Source: Candidatus Atribacteria bacterium (GTDB lineage Bacteria > Bipolaricaulota > Bipolaricaulia > UBA7950 > UBA9294). Taken from it: a stretch of DNA of 25,446 nucleotides. Under the pieces are notes generated by a model. That model was not told where the DNA came from. It searched no databases and was given only the letters and a program-made list of their open reading frames with translations. Shown piece by piece: positions 6,750 to 14,685 of the stretch. Position 1 is the first letter of the stretch, and the number at the start of each line of letters is the position of its first letter. The stretch is taken from positions 1 through 25,446 of the forward strand of contig SPBW01000013.1 of NCBI GenBank assembly GCA_004525685.1. The letters run 5' to 3'. Made by a program: the position numbers and the translations under genes.

Positions 6750-7324
6750 CCAATGTACTCCGGCTTCAGAATGCCCACATACGGAAGGTTGCGATAAAGC
6801 TCGGCATAGTCCATGCCATAGCCGACGATGAACTCGTCTACCTCCAGGGCGAATCCAGCATAGTCAATGATCGTCTTCGCCTCGCGGCGAACGACCTTAT
6901 CTACAAGCGTGCAAACGCGAAACGAGGCCGGGTTGCGTGCTGTGAAGCTGCGGCGGAGATACTCAATCGTATACCCGGTATCAATGATGTCCTCGACAAG
7001 CAAGACATCCCGTCCCTCAATCGGCTTCTCCAGATCCTTGACTAGGCGCACGGCTCCTGGTGCCGTGCCGTTGCCATAAGAAGAAACGCTAATCAGGTCA
7101 TACTCGACGGGAATGGGGAAGCGCCTAGCCAGGTCTGTCATGAAGACAAGGGCTCCTCTAAGAACACCCACCAGCAGCAGTGGCCGCCCTTTCGAATCCT
7201 TGGCCAGCCCCTTCTGCGTGTAGTCCGTCGTGATCTGATCGGCCAGTTCTCGCACACGTCGCTGGATCACGTCTTCAGGATAGAGAATGCGGGACATCCG
7301 ATCTTCAAACTGCAATGAACTCAT
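6746..7324 (-). CDS. hpt: Hypoxanthine phosphoribosyltransferase
   Basis: Purine salvage enzyme converting hypoxanthine (or guanine) plus PRPP to the nucleotide. In its 192 residues are the PPi-loop segment VGVLRGALVFMTDL, the flexible-loop SSYGNGT, the PRPP motif VLLVEDIIDTGYT (107-119) and the base-contact region VDKVVRRE...VDEFIVGYGMDY...RNLPYVGIL. GGAGG lies four bases before the ATG at 7324, which fixes the start. It forms an operon with tsaD. The predicted promoter lies about 200 bases upstream (7520-7547), leaving a long leader with alternative hairpins. Confidence 0.96.
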   Translation of the reverse strand: MSSLQFEDRMSRILYPEDVIQRRVRELADQITTDYTQKGLAKDSKGRPLLLVGVLRGALVFMTDLARRFPIPVEYDLISVSSYGNGTAPGAVRLVKDLEKPIEGRDVLLVEDIIDTGYTIEYLRRSFTARNPASFRVCTLVDKVVRREAKTIIDYAGFALEVDEFIVGYGMDYAELYRNLPYVGILKPEYIG

Positions 7325-7519
7325 GCCGCCTCCATGTTGTCTGCCGCGATGTCTGCTGATTCACAAGAGCGTTCCTGGATGATCCGGTGTGATCGCATGC
7401 AACCATACAGCAGCATCGCCAGTTCTACGAAATCTTGCCCTTGAACGAACGCATTTTCTGCCGCGCGCAAGAGCGAAAACCAAATGCCAACAACCCGTTG
7501 GCCATTGGCATACGTCTGG

Positions 7520-7547
7520 ATTATAGCATGCAGATCTCAAGCGGCAA
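7520..7547 (-). promoter_or_regulatory. Promoter of hpt-tsaD with long structured leader
   Basis: On the minus strand, TTGCCG (7547-7542, 4/6) and a perfect TATAAT (7525-7520) are separated by 16 bases; the start should be near 7513. The leader to hpt is about 190 bases and begins with two mutually exclusive hairpins: 7486-7491 with 7497-7502, or 7484-7490 with 7505-7511. No riboswitch class is recognisable. Confidence 0.5.
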
Positions 7548-7575
7548 CCGACGAGATGATGCTGTCTTTTCGCAC

Positions 7576-10071
7576 TTAGGTCGGCCGCGATTGAAGCAGC
7601 CGCTTCTGTCTTCGCAACCTGTTGGCATTGGTAACAACATTGATCGAGGAAAGGGCCATTGCGGCCTCTGCGACCAATGGATGAAGTAGCCCCAGCATGG
7701 CAAACGGTATCGCGAAGACGTTGTAAAAGAAGGCCCAGAAAAGGTTCTGGCGTATCTTGCGAAACGTCGCACGTGACAGCAAGATCGCTCTGACCAGCGC
7801 CTCAAGATCCCCGGAAACTACGGTGACATCTGCCGCTTCAATAGCAACGTCCGTGCCCGTTCCAACGGCGACGCCGACATCGGCCGCCTTGAGCGCAGGC
7901 GCATCGTTGATGCCGTCTCCGACCATGATCACACGATGGCCGTCTGCTTGGAGTGCTCGTATCGCTTCCAGTTTTTCGGCTGGACGAATCTCTGACATCA
8001 CTTCGTCGATGCCGACGGCTGCTGCGACAGCTTGCGCCGTTGCTTGGCTATCTCCGGTGAGCATCACGCAAGTCATCCCGAGCTGATGAAGCTTGGCAAT
8101 GGCAGCACGTGCACTCGGCTTGACTTGATCCGCAACAGCAAGAATCCCAACCAGGCCCGCCGTTTGGCTGGACACTCCCACGACGGTCTTTGCTTGGCGG
8201 GAAAGCACGTCCCACTTGGATCGCCAGGCACTGGTATCAGTACCCGACTCTTCCAGCCAGGCTCGGGTTCCCGCCATCATGTGCTCACCATCAACCTCGC
8301 CTCGAATCCCCTTCCCAGGTACTGCCTCGAATCCCGAGACTTGGCTTAGCGATAGGCCCCGATCGCGGCACGCTTCGACAATCGCCCGACCAATGGGGTG
8401 CTCGGATCCCATTTCCAGACTACCGATGGTCCTTAGAAGATCATCTTGCGAACCAGATATAGGAAGGATGTCCGTCACGCCGGGTTTGCCCTGCGTCAAT
8501 GTTCCTGTCTTGTCAAAGGCGACGATTTTCGCCTGCTGAAGCGTCTGGATGGCTTCGCCAGTTCGAAAAAGGATACCTAGCTCGCTTCCCACACCCGTGC
8601 CCACCATGAGGGCTGTCGGTGTTGCCAATCCCAGTGCACACGGACACGCAATGACCAACACCGCAATGGCCGCATACAGGGCGCGAGACAGCGGGCTCAG
8701 CCCTTCGGAACCCCATGGAAGAAGCTGACCGACCCAGTCCGACGCTTGCCCCAGACTGCCAGGAGCCACCAACCACAGGACAAACACTAGCGCGGACAAG
8801 ACCAGGATCACGGGGACGAACACCCTCGTCACCCGGTCGGCGAAGGCTTGGATGGGAACCTTGGTCATTTGAACGTCTTCCATCATCCGCACAATCTGCG
8901 ACAGAAACGTGCTCTCGCCGACTTGCGATGCTCTCACATGCAGCAACCCTCTTCCGTTGATGGTTGCTCCGACCACGCTGTCACCCTCGCGCCGGTGTAT
9001 GGGTACGGACTCGCCTGTGACGAGCGATTCATCGATGTAGCTCTCACCACGGGTAATGATCCCGTCCGTAGGCATCTTCTCGCCAGGGCGAACAACCATC
9101 ACGTCTCCGACGGCAAGCTGCTGAACCGAGATTTCTGTCTCTGCATCATCACGCAAGATGCGAGCCGTCTTGGCCCCCAGTGTGAGGAGTCTGTGAATGG
9201 CTCGTGAGGCTCTGCCCTTTGCGCTCGCCTCAATGAAGCGCCCGGTGAGATGAATGGCCAGAATCATGGCGGATACACCGGCATAGTTGAATATGCGAGG
9301 CAGCCATCCAAGCATGCCCAGAATGGCCAAGACACCTGTACCAAACGACACCGTCACACCCAGCGCAATCAGCGTATCCATGTTCGGCGAGCGGTGTCCC
9401 AGCGCCCTGAACCCGACACGTAGCGTAGGACCGCCCACAAAGACGAGCGGGAACGCAGCCAGCGCGACCATCACTGCGTGGAAGCTAAGCGGCGTGGGCC
9501 ACATCAGATCGAAGAACATCTCGGGAATCATCCATCCCATGATGGGCAGTGCAAAGAACCAGGCAAACCGCATCCGCCGCGCAGCGTCCCGCAGATTCTG
9601 GGCGTCCCGATCCACGATCTCGTTTCCATTCACTTGATCCATCAGCGCTCTGACTTCAGCACTGTATCCGGCCGCTTGAATCGCCTGAAGCAGATCGGCT
9701 TCTTGCACGCGGGGATCTACATCCACTACGGCTTGGCCAAGGGAGAGATTAACAGCCGCCGATCGAACCCCGTTCGTGTTTGTCAGCGCCCGTTCAACCG
9801 ACTGTGCACAGGATGCACACGTCATCCCCTTCACAACGACTTGAATCGTACGACTCATTGCCTTGGACGAAGCCGAGAAACCGGCATCGCGAACAGCCTG
9901 GGTCAATGTATCAATGTCAACAGAGCCATCGTGTTCGATGGAGGCAGTCTCTGCCAACAGATTGACAGATACGCTCTTGACTCCTTGAACGGAGCTTAAG
10001 GCACGCTCAACGGATTGCGAACAACTGGCGCAATGCATGCCCTCAATCGTCAGCCTTTCAAGCTTCGCCAT
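7576..10071 (-). CDS. copA: Cu(I)-exporting P1B-type ATPase (CopA-like)
   Basis: An 831-residue heavy-metal P-type ATPase that pumps Cu(I) (or Ag(I)) out of the cytosol. It has two N-terminal HMA metal-binding domains, with GMHCASC at 11-17 and GMTCASC at 82-88. It also carries the membrane CPC motif (C476-P-C478), the phosphorylation site DKTGT at D520, the SEHPIG motif of the nucleotide domain, GDGINDAPAL in the hinge, and the family end MALSSINVVTNANRLR. The CPC motif plus the Met and Ser in the last helix fit Cu(I) specificity. GGAG lies eight bases before the ATG. A possible promoter is at 10130-10158. The gene lies downstream of the CDF exporter on the same strand but is separated by hairpins, so it is probably expressed on its own. 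No CopZ or CsoR/CueR gene is in view. Confidence 0.95.
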   Translation of the reverse strand: MAKLERLTIEGMHCASCSQSVERALSSVQGVKSVSVNLLAETASIEHDGSVDIDTLTQAVRDAGFSASSKAMSRTIQVVVKGMTCASCAQSVERALTNTNGVRSAAVNLSLGQAVVDVDPRVQEADLLQAIQAAGYSAEVRALMDQVNGNEIVDRDAQNLRDAARRMRFAWFFALPIMGWMIPEMFFDLMWPTPLSFHAVMVALAAFPLVFVGGPTLRVGFRALGHRSPNMDTLIALGVTVSFGTGVLAILGMLGWLPRIFNYAGVSAMILAIHLTGRFIEASAKGRASRAIHRLLTLGAKTARILRDDAETEISVQQLAVGDVMVVRPGEKMPTDGIITRGESYIDESLVTGESVPIHRREGDSVVGATINGRGLLHVRASQVGESTFLSQIVRMMEDVQMTKVPIQAFADRVTRVFVPVILVLSALVFVLWLVAPGSLGQASDWVGQLLPWGSEGLSPLSRALYAAIAVLVIACPCALGLATPTALMVGTGVGSELGILFRTGEAIQTLQQAKIVAFDKTGTLTQGKPGVTDILPISGSQDDLLRTIGSLEMGSEHPIGRAIVEACRDRGLSLSQVSGFEAVPGKGIRGEVDGEHMMAGTRAWLEESGTDTSAWRSKWDVLSRQAKTVVGVSSQTAGLVGILAVADQVKPSARAAIAKLHQLGMTCVMLTGDSQATAQAVAAAVGIDEVMSEIRPAEKLEAIRALQADGHRVIMVGDGINDAPALKAADVGVAVGTGTDVAIEAADVTVVSGDLEALVRAILLSRATFRKIRQNLFWAFFYNVFAIPFAMLGLLHPLVAEAAMALSSINVVTNANRLRRQKRLLQSRPT

Positions 10072-10129
10072 GACATCGTCTCCTTCAACGTTCGAGGATT
10101 TCTGTCTTCCTCATTCATAATTGGATCTT

Positions 10130-10158
10130 ATCGTACAGTTTTGGACGAGTCTTGGACA
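10130..10158 (-). promoter_or_regulatory. Possible copA promoter with TTGGAC direct repeats
   Basis: On the minus strand, TACGAT (10135-10130, 4/6) lies 17 bases from TGTCCA (10158-10153, 3/6). On the plus strand, TTGGAC occurs at 10141-10146 and again at 10152-10157, 11 bases apart, with a related TTGGAT at 10121-10126. Repeats placed over the -35/spacer region could be regulator sites. No CueR- or CopY-type consensus is present. Confidence 0.3.
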
Positions 10159-10177
10159 TTTTGTGAGGAAGAACCAA

Positions 10178-10219
10178 AGAAGAGGCGGAACCATGCACCC
10201 GGCGTAGTTCCGCTCTTCT
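10178..10219 (-). terminator. Long hairpin between the CDF exporter and copA
   Basis: Stem AGAAGA+GCGGAAC pairs with GTTCCGC+TCTTCT: 13 pairs, one bulged G at 10184 and a 15-base loop. On the minus strand it is followed by TTGGTTCTTCC, a moderately U-rich tail. It likely ends the CDF transcript before copA. Confidence 0.5.
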
Positions 10220-10359
10220 CAAGACGTGCCTCTAGTGGGAGGCTTTGCGAATGTACTCTACACGATTGTTCCTCGCAAAACACTCTGTCACGCACGGAGC
10301 TTCGCCGCTCAGGGGACAGCCTGCCGTAAGGACGAACACCATCGCTGCGACATCTATGA

Positions 10360-10386
10360 AGGTGCGTCTCAGTTCTGGACGCACCT
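10360..10386 (-). terminator. Hairpin at the CDF stop codon
   Basis: A perfect 9-pair stem AGGTGCGTC/GACGCACCT with a 9-base loop overlaps the end of the CDF gene (stop at 10385-10387). The U-run is poor, so it may act as a 3' stabiliser or together with the hairpin at 10178-10219. Confidence 0.5.
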
Positions 10387-11344
10387 AGGCATTGAAGCAG
10401 TTTTCGCAGGCATCCGGGCAATCGCCCCCCAATGCTGGCTCCATCTCAATGGTGGCGTGGGGAATACTCATCTGCGCAAGACGTGACTTGACGATCGCAC
10501 GCAACTGCGCGCTTTGTTGTATCGAGAAGTCAGGGTCGCACAGAACGTGGGTCGAAAGCACGTGATGTTCTCCATCCTGTGTCCAAACGTGGGTATGATG
10601 AACGCCCATGACTCCCTCGATCTTCGCGATCTCGGATTCCACGAGTTCAATGGAGAGCCCGTGGGGCACGCCCTGGAGAAGAATCACCAGCGTCTCTTTC
10701 AGCTGTTTGGCAATATTCCACAGCACATACAGCGTGATCAGGATCGAGAGAATGGGATCAATGACATGGATGTTCCAGATGCGCATGACAATGGCGGCAA
10801 TGAGCACAACGATCCAGCCCAACACATCCTCGACAAAGTGCCAAGTCACAACCCGTTCGGACAAGCTCTTCCCTCCATGCATCCGCATGGCAGCGAATCC
10901 ATTGACCAGAACGCCAACGACAGCCAGGATGATCATGCCCTGGGCATTGGAAGGCTCTGGATCTATAACTCTGGGGATGGCTCGAACGAGCACAAACAAT
11001 CCGCCAGCAATCAGCGTCATCGCCATCACGAGCGCTCCAATGAGTGAGAACCGGCGATATCCGAAGGTATACGATGAATCGCCCTTCTTCTCTGCCACCT
11101 TGGCGAAGCGCCAGGTAAGGGCAAGCGCAAGGCTGTCGCCGAGATCGTGCAGGGCATCAGCAAGAACAGCCATGCTGTTTGTCCAAATCCCGCCAACGAT
11201 CTCCAGAATGGCGAATGCCAGATTCAAGAAAAAGGCGACGCCAATCCGCCTGCCTGCTGAAGGGCCATGCGAATGTCCATGATGTGAGTGTGAATGGCTC
11301 AAGTCGTGATCACCGCCCCGCATTGTGGCCGATTCCGCCGCCAT
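10385..11344 (-). CDS. Cation diffusion facilitator, zinc/cobalt type (CzcD-like)
   Basis: Inner-membrane proton-coupled divalent metal exporter, 319 residues from the chosen start. A His-rich cytosolic N-terminus (residues 13-26, HDLSHSHSHHGHSH) precedes six membrane segments. The four-residue transport site reads as HxxxD in TM2 (H66-D70 within ADALHDLGD) and HxxxD in TM5 (H169-D173 within HFVEDVLG), the HD-HD set of Zn-transporting members. The C-terminal cytosolic domain contains HHTHVWTQDGEHHVLSTHV. It ends in a Cys-rich CPDACENCFNA, which could bind metal. I choose ATG at 11344 because GGCGGAG lies just upstream; a GTG at 11368 is in frame but lacks a site. It sits divergently from the gene at 11432, with copA downstream. 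Confidence 0.92.
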   Translation of the reverse strand: MAAESATMRGGDHDLSHSHSHHGHSHGPSAGRRIGVAFFLNLAFAILEIVGGIWTNSMAVLADALHDLGDSLALALTWRFAKVAEKKGDSSYTFGYRRFSLIGALVMAMTLIAGGLFVLVRAIPRVIDPEPSNAQGMIILAVVGVLVNGFAAMRMHGGKSLSERVVTWHFVEDVLGWIVVLIAAIVMRIWNIHVIDPILSILITLYVLWNIAKQLKETLVILLQGVPHGLSIELVESEIAKIEGVMGVHHTHVWTQDGEHHVLSTHVLCDPDFSIQQSAQLRAIVKSRLAQMSIPHATIEMEPALGGDCPDACENCFNA

Positions 11345-11431
11345 GCTCAAACTCCGCCGCCTGTTCACCGGACATCCACAATACTTTCTTCCCCATCGCT
11401 ATGCTCATGACAAGGAGTTGGAGGAGGCACC

Positions 11432-11902
11432 ATGAGTGAACGGGAAGATACCGCGAAGACACACGAGAAGTTCTCGGTTCAGTGTTTCAATAGCGCGTGG
11501 GAGTTGCTCGACAGGATCGATCGGTCTCTTGCTGAAGATGAAGAGATGCTTCGTCTCAGCATCACCTCGATCTGGCATTGGACACAGCGCTCCGATTGCA
11601 CAAACCAGAACCTCGCCATGGGATACTGGCAAGTCTCAAGAATCCACGCAGTCCAAGGCAGAGCAGATGAAGCGCGCAGGTATGGCGAACTCTGTCTCGC
11701 CGCGAGTGTCGACAAGAAGGATGACCAGATCGCACCATTCATGCTCGCCTATGCCTACGAAGCGTTGGCAAGAGCCGAGAGCGCTGCCAGCGAACCAGAG
11801 AAACGGGATCACTACGTGGCAGAAGCCCGCAAGATTGCTGAGACGATCTGCGATCCAGATACATTGAAGATGTTGCTTGATGACCTGGCCACGATTCTCT
11901 AG
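11432..11902 (+). CDS. Conserved helical protein of unknown function (TPR-like)
   Basis: 156 residues, mostly helical. Two segments look like tetratricopeptide-style helix pairs: NLAMGYWQVSRIHAVQGRADEARRYGELCL (about 62-91) and the region around APFMLAYAYEALARAESAAS (about 102-121). A preceding WHWTQRSDCTNQNLAMG motif is a pattern I recall from conserved hypothetical proteins in many bacteria, but I know no function. There is no signal peptide or membrane segment, so it is probably a cytosolic interaction protein. GGAGGAGG lies just before the ATG, a strong ribosome-binding site. It is divergent from the CDF exporter with under 100 bases between them and convergent with the DUF362 gene. Confidence 0.75.
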   Translation: MSEREDTAKTHEKFSVQCFNSAWELLDRIDRSLAEDEEMLRLSITSIWHWTQRSDCTNQNLAMGYWQVSRIHAVQGRADEARRYGELCLAASVDKKDDQIAPFMLAYAYEALARAESAASEPEKRDHYVAEARKIAETICDPDTLKMLLDDLATIL

Positions 11903-11948
11903 GTCGCTCTGCGCAGTCCACAAAGCGCGGCCTATCAAGCCTCTTCAG

Positions 11949-13121
11949 CTATCGGTGATGAATCAGCCGTCCAAGTAGCGGCGTCGACACCTCAATGGCG
12001 CCCTCGGGGCACAGCTCCTGACAGCAGTAGCATCGGATGCAATGCTGATAATCGTGTACCGGCGGCTGCGTCCGCCCGGATCCGCGAAACTCAACAGCCT
12101 TGGGATCGACGGGACACACGCTGACACAGGTTCCGCACCGCGTGCACTTCTCAGGGCGAATGAAAGGCCTTGGAACCACAAAGCGCCTCGCCATCCGGCT
12201 GGGTCGACCGAGACGCTCTGTGGTAGATAGAGCGCTTCGATTAACGTCAAAGCTCGGGTTCACAAAGGATTCGATGGGGTCCCCTACCCATTCAATGTTC
12301 CGGATTGTGCCCAATCCGAATTCAACACCGTACTGGATTGGCAGAACGAGCGATGGATCCAGATGAATCAGTTTGCACACGGTCGCATCGAGCGCAACAG
12401 GATCGCTGGAGAACAGCAGAACGTTCATCGGACAGGGCGTTCCGCTTTGAGGGCCGTTTCCTTCCATGGCCACAATCCCGTCCATGATGAACAGGCGAGG
12501 CTTCAGGAATAGGTTGAGATCCACCAACATTTGAGAGAAGAGCTCGGCCATCGGGAGTCGTGCATGAAACTCCGCTTTGAGCGTGCCGGGGATACAGCCA
12601 AACTGGTTCTTGATGGCTCCGGTAATACGTGTGAGGCCGTGCGACTTCATCTTTGGTAGAGAAATCAGGCCATCGGCACTGAGCACACCTCGAGCAATGG
12701 TGAACTGCTTGTTCTGATGTCCATCAGGGAATGACACAGTCTCGCCATGTGTGAAGTCTGCCAACTCAAGGCTCATCTCCTGCGCGATGTCAAACAATCC
12801 CGAGCGATGGGCCGCAGTCTGAGGCTTGCCGAATCCTGGCGAATCACCGTACGAGATGGCAACGCCTGCCTGCTGAAGTGAATGCGCCACAGCACGGAAC
12901 ACGCTGGGATGGGTCGTTACCGCACGCTCTGGCGTTCGCCCCAGAAGCAGATTGGGCTTGAGCAGAATCCGCTCTCCTGGGACGACGAACGACTTCGCAC
13001 CGCCCAGCAGTGCCAGTCCGCGATCTACTGCCTCTTGAACATCTGCTTCATCATACGAACTGCAGCGCACAGCAGCGACCGTGCTTCCGACTCTTGCATC
13101 GTGTCCATTTGATCCCATCAT
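11949..13121 (-). CDS. DUF362 protein with C-terminal 2x[4Fe-4S] ferredoxin domain
   Basis: About 390 residues from the chosen start. The N-terminal DUF362 domain shows ERILLKPNLLLG, THPSVFRAV, YGDSPGFG, ISLPKMKSHGLTRITGAIKN and FIMDGIVAMEGNGPQSG. The C-terminal domain has two [4Fe-4S] motifs: C326xxC329xxC332xxxC336P and C361xxC364xxC367xxxC371P. Family members are presumed redox proteins; the DUF362 domain function is unknown. ATG at 13121 is preceded by GGTGAG at suitable spacing; longer in-frame starts at 13136 and 13214 are less well supported. It faces away from the molybdenum hydroxylase operon across a region with a 17-bp inverted repeat, so the two may share a regulator. The idea that it supplies or accepts electrons for the hydroxylase is inference. 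Confidence 0.88.
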   Translation of the reverse strand: MMGSNGHDARVGSTVAAVRCSSYDEADVQEAVDRGLALLGGAKSFVVPGERILLKPNLLLGRTPERAVTTHPSVFRAVAHSLQQAGVAISYGDSPGFGKPQTAAHRSGLFDIAQEMSLELADFTHGETVSFPDGHQNKQFTIARGVLSADGLISLPKMKSHGLTRITGAIKNQFGCIPGTLKAEFHARLPMAELFSQMLVDLNLFLKPRLFIMDGIVAMEGNGPQSGTPCPMNVLLFSSDPVALDATVCKLIHLDPSLVLPIQYGVEFGLGTIRNIEWVGDPIESFVNPSFDVNRSALSTTERLGRPSRMARRFVVPRPFIRPEKCTRCGTCVSVCPVDPKAVEFRGSGRTQPPVHDYQHCIRCYCCQELCPEGAIEVSTPLLGRLIHHR

Positions 13122-13145
13122 GAGAGTTCTCACCATCCTTCCCAC

Positions 13146-13180
13146 CCGCCATGGTAGCGGCAAGTGACATGCTGTGTCAC
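13146..13180 (-). promoter_or_regulatory. Inverted-repeat operator over the DUF362 promoter
   Basis: GTGACA-TGCTG-TGTCAC (13164-13180) is a perfect 6-5-6 inverted repeat. On the minus strand its outer half also serves as a -35 box (GTGACA, 5/6), 18 bases from a TACCAT -10-like box near 13151-13146. A repressor bound here would block DUF362 transcription and could also affect the divergent operon. The half-site spacing does not fit CRP/FNR. Confidence 0.45.
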
Positions 13181-13227
13181 CTCGACGTCCACGCGGCAAA
13201 CACTTTCCCAACAAGCTGTCAAGCCAC

Positions 13228-13256
13228 TTGGCAGATCCTCTCCTGTCTCGTAAGAT
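13228..13256 (+). promoter_or_regulatory. Promoter of the molybdenum hydroxylase operon
   Basis: TTGGCA (13228-13233, 5/6) and TAAGAT (13251-13256, 4/6) are separated by 17 bases; the start should be near 13263, giving a leader of about 70 bases. Confidence 0.5.
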
Positions 13257-13274
13257 GGAGGCAACGGGGCTTGA

Positions 13275-13300
13275 GAAGCCTGTTTTGCTTTTCAGGCTTC
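13275..13300 (+). promoter_or_regulatory. Leader hairpin / operator of the hydroxylase operon
   Basis: A perfect 8-pair inverted repeat GAAGCCTG/CAGGCTTC encloses the T-rich loop TTTTGCTTTT. It lies within the predicted 5' leader, just upstream of the AGAGGA ribosome-binding site. It could be a DNA operator just after the start site or an RNA hairpin controlling expression. Confidence 0.4.
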
Positions 13301-13330
13301 AAATTCGTTCGCTTTCAGAGAGGATTCATC

Positions 13331-14179
13331 GTGCTTGGAGACTTTGAGTACAAGAGAATTCGATCCATCGATGAGGGCTGTCACTGCCTGGCTGAGGCGG
13401 CGGGGAAAGCAGCCGTTCTCGCTGGAGGAACGGATCTTCTTGTGGAGATCCGCAACCATCTGAAGTCGCCTAAGGTCCTGATCGACTGCAAGAATGTCGA
13501 TGCTCTCAAGCAAGTCCACGTCGACCGCTCTGGATCAGCCATTGGCGCTTCAGTTCCTTTGAACCGGCTCATCGAAAACCGTGCGTTCCATACCACCTAT
13601 CCAGCGCTTGCTACGGCCCTGCTCTCCATCGGCACGTATCAGCTGCGAAGCCGAGCGACGCTGGCTGGCAACATCTGCAACGCCTCTCCGGCTGCAGATT
13701 CCGCTCCTGTTCTGCTGGTGCTCGATGCCTCTGTGGAGGTTGTCGGCATTCGAGGGCCGCGCAGTATTCCGATTCGCGACTTCTTCGTTGGCGTGAAGAA
13801 GACAGTATTGACTCCAGATGAGATCGTTGTTTCCATCCAGATTCCGCAGCGAGCCGATCTGCATACGACATTCCTCAAGCAACAGCGTATTCGCGGTCAT
13901 GATTTGGCAGTGGTCAATATGGCAGGCGCCTATTCACCAGGTGAGAGAATCCTGAGATTGGCGATTGGCAGCTGCGCTCCTACACCCGTTCTCTTGGAGC
14001 CGATTAAGGTCGATGTCGGAAATGTAGCGTCCTTTGCAGGTCATGTCGCGGAGATCGTGTTGTCGTCTGTCTCTCCCATCTCTGATGTGAGGGCATCGTC
14101 TGGGTATCGCAACGCCATCCTGCCCGTCCTCGTGAAGCGAATCCTGCACAACCTGCTCGCCGAAGGAGGTGCCTCCTGA
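13331..14179 (+). CDS. Molybdenum hydroxylase FAD-binding subunit (CoxM/XdhB type)
   Basis: Medium subunit of a xanthine dehydrogenase-family molybdenum hydroxylase, about 282 residues. It binds FAD and passes electrons from the iron-sulfur subunit to the final acceptor. The FAD motifs AGGTDLLVEI (31-40) and TLAGNICNASPAAD (110-123) are clear, as is the IGTYQLRSRATLAGN context typical of the family. The C-terminal FAD-associated domain follows (TTFLKQQRIRGHDLAVVN). The start is GTG at 13331, placed by AGAGGA just upstream and by the family start; the frame stays open upstream but that part is not family-like. Its TGA overlaps the next gene's ATG by one base. First gene of the catabolic operon. 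Confidence 0.93.
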   Translation: MLGDFEYKRIRSIDEGCHCLAEAAGKAAVLAGGTDLLVEIRNHLKSPKVLIDCKNVDALKQVHVDRSGSAIGASVPLNRLIENRAFHTTYPALATALLSIGTYQLRSRATLAGNICNASPAADSAPVLLVLDASVEVVGIRGPRSIPIRDFFVGVKKTVLTPDEIVVSIQIPQRADLHTTFLKQQRIRGHDLAVVNMAGAYSPGERILRLAIGSCAPTPVLLEPIKVDVGNVASFAGHVAEIVLSSVSPISDVRASSGYRNAILPVLVKRILHNLLAEGGAS

Positions 14180-14685
14180 TGCACACGATACGATTCACTG
14201 TCAATGGCCACGTAGAACAGGCGACGGTTCCTGCAACCATGACCCTGCTTGATCTGCTCCGCGATCGGCTGGCACTGACTGGAACAAAAGAAGGCTGCGG
14301 CATTGGAGAGTGCGGAGCCTGCACGGTCCTGTTGAACGGGAACCCCATCACATCCTGCCTCATGCTAGCTGTCGAGGCCGACGGATCTGACATCGAAACG
14401 ATCGAGGGCGAAGCTATCGGCGGCGAGTTGTCCGTTCTGCAACAGGCATTTATTGATGAGGGCGCTACCCAGTGCGGCTTTTGTACGCCGGGCATGATCA
14501 TGTCTGCGCGCGGATTGCTGAACCGGATTCCTGACCCTTCGCACGAAGAGATCATTGAGGCCATCGCCGGGAATCTGTGTCGCTGCACGGGATACGAGGC
14601 CATCATTTCTGCCATCCAACTTGCCGCTGCACGGCTCTCGCAGGATATCGGCTCTCGTGACGCTCAAGAAGGGAGGGCACGATGA
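14179..14685 (+). CDS. Molybdenum hydroxylase 2x[2Fe-2S] subunit (CoxS/XdhC type)
   Basis: Small subunit, 168 residues, that relays electrons from the Mo site to FAD through two [2Fe-2S] clusters. The plant-ferredoxin-type N-terminal cluster uses C40, C45, C48 and C60 (EGCGIGECGACTV). The C-terminal helical-bundle cluster uses C99, C102, C134 and C136 (QCGFCTPGMIM and NLCRCTGYE). Length is normal for the family. Gene order FAD, Fe-S, Mo is that of CO dehydrogenase-type and many xanthine/nicotinate/aldehyde hydroxylase operons. Stop-start overlaps on both sides (TGATG, ATGA) indicate one coupled transcript. Confidence 0.96.
   Translation: MHTIRFTVNGHVEQATVPATMTLLDLLRDRLALTGTKEGCGIGECGACTVLLNGNPITSCLMLAVEADGSDIETIEGEAIGGELSVLQQAFIDEGATQCGFCTPGMIMSARGLLNRIPDPSHEEIIEAIAGNLCRCTGYEAIISAIQLAAARLSQDIGSRDAQEGRAR

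Noticed and set aside
10514..11282. Long plus-strand open frames opposite the CDF exporter
   Set aside because: They mirror a clear membrane transporter on the minus strand, have no ribosome-binding site and no family character.
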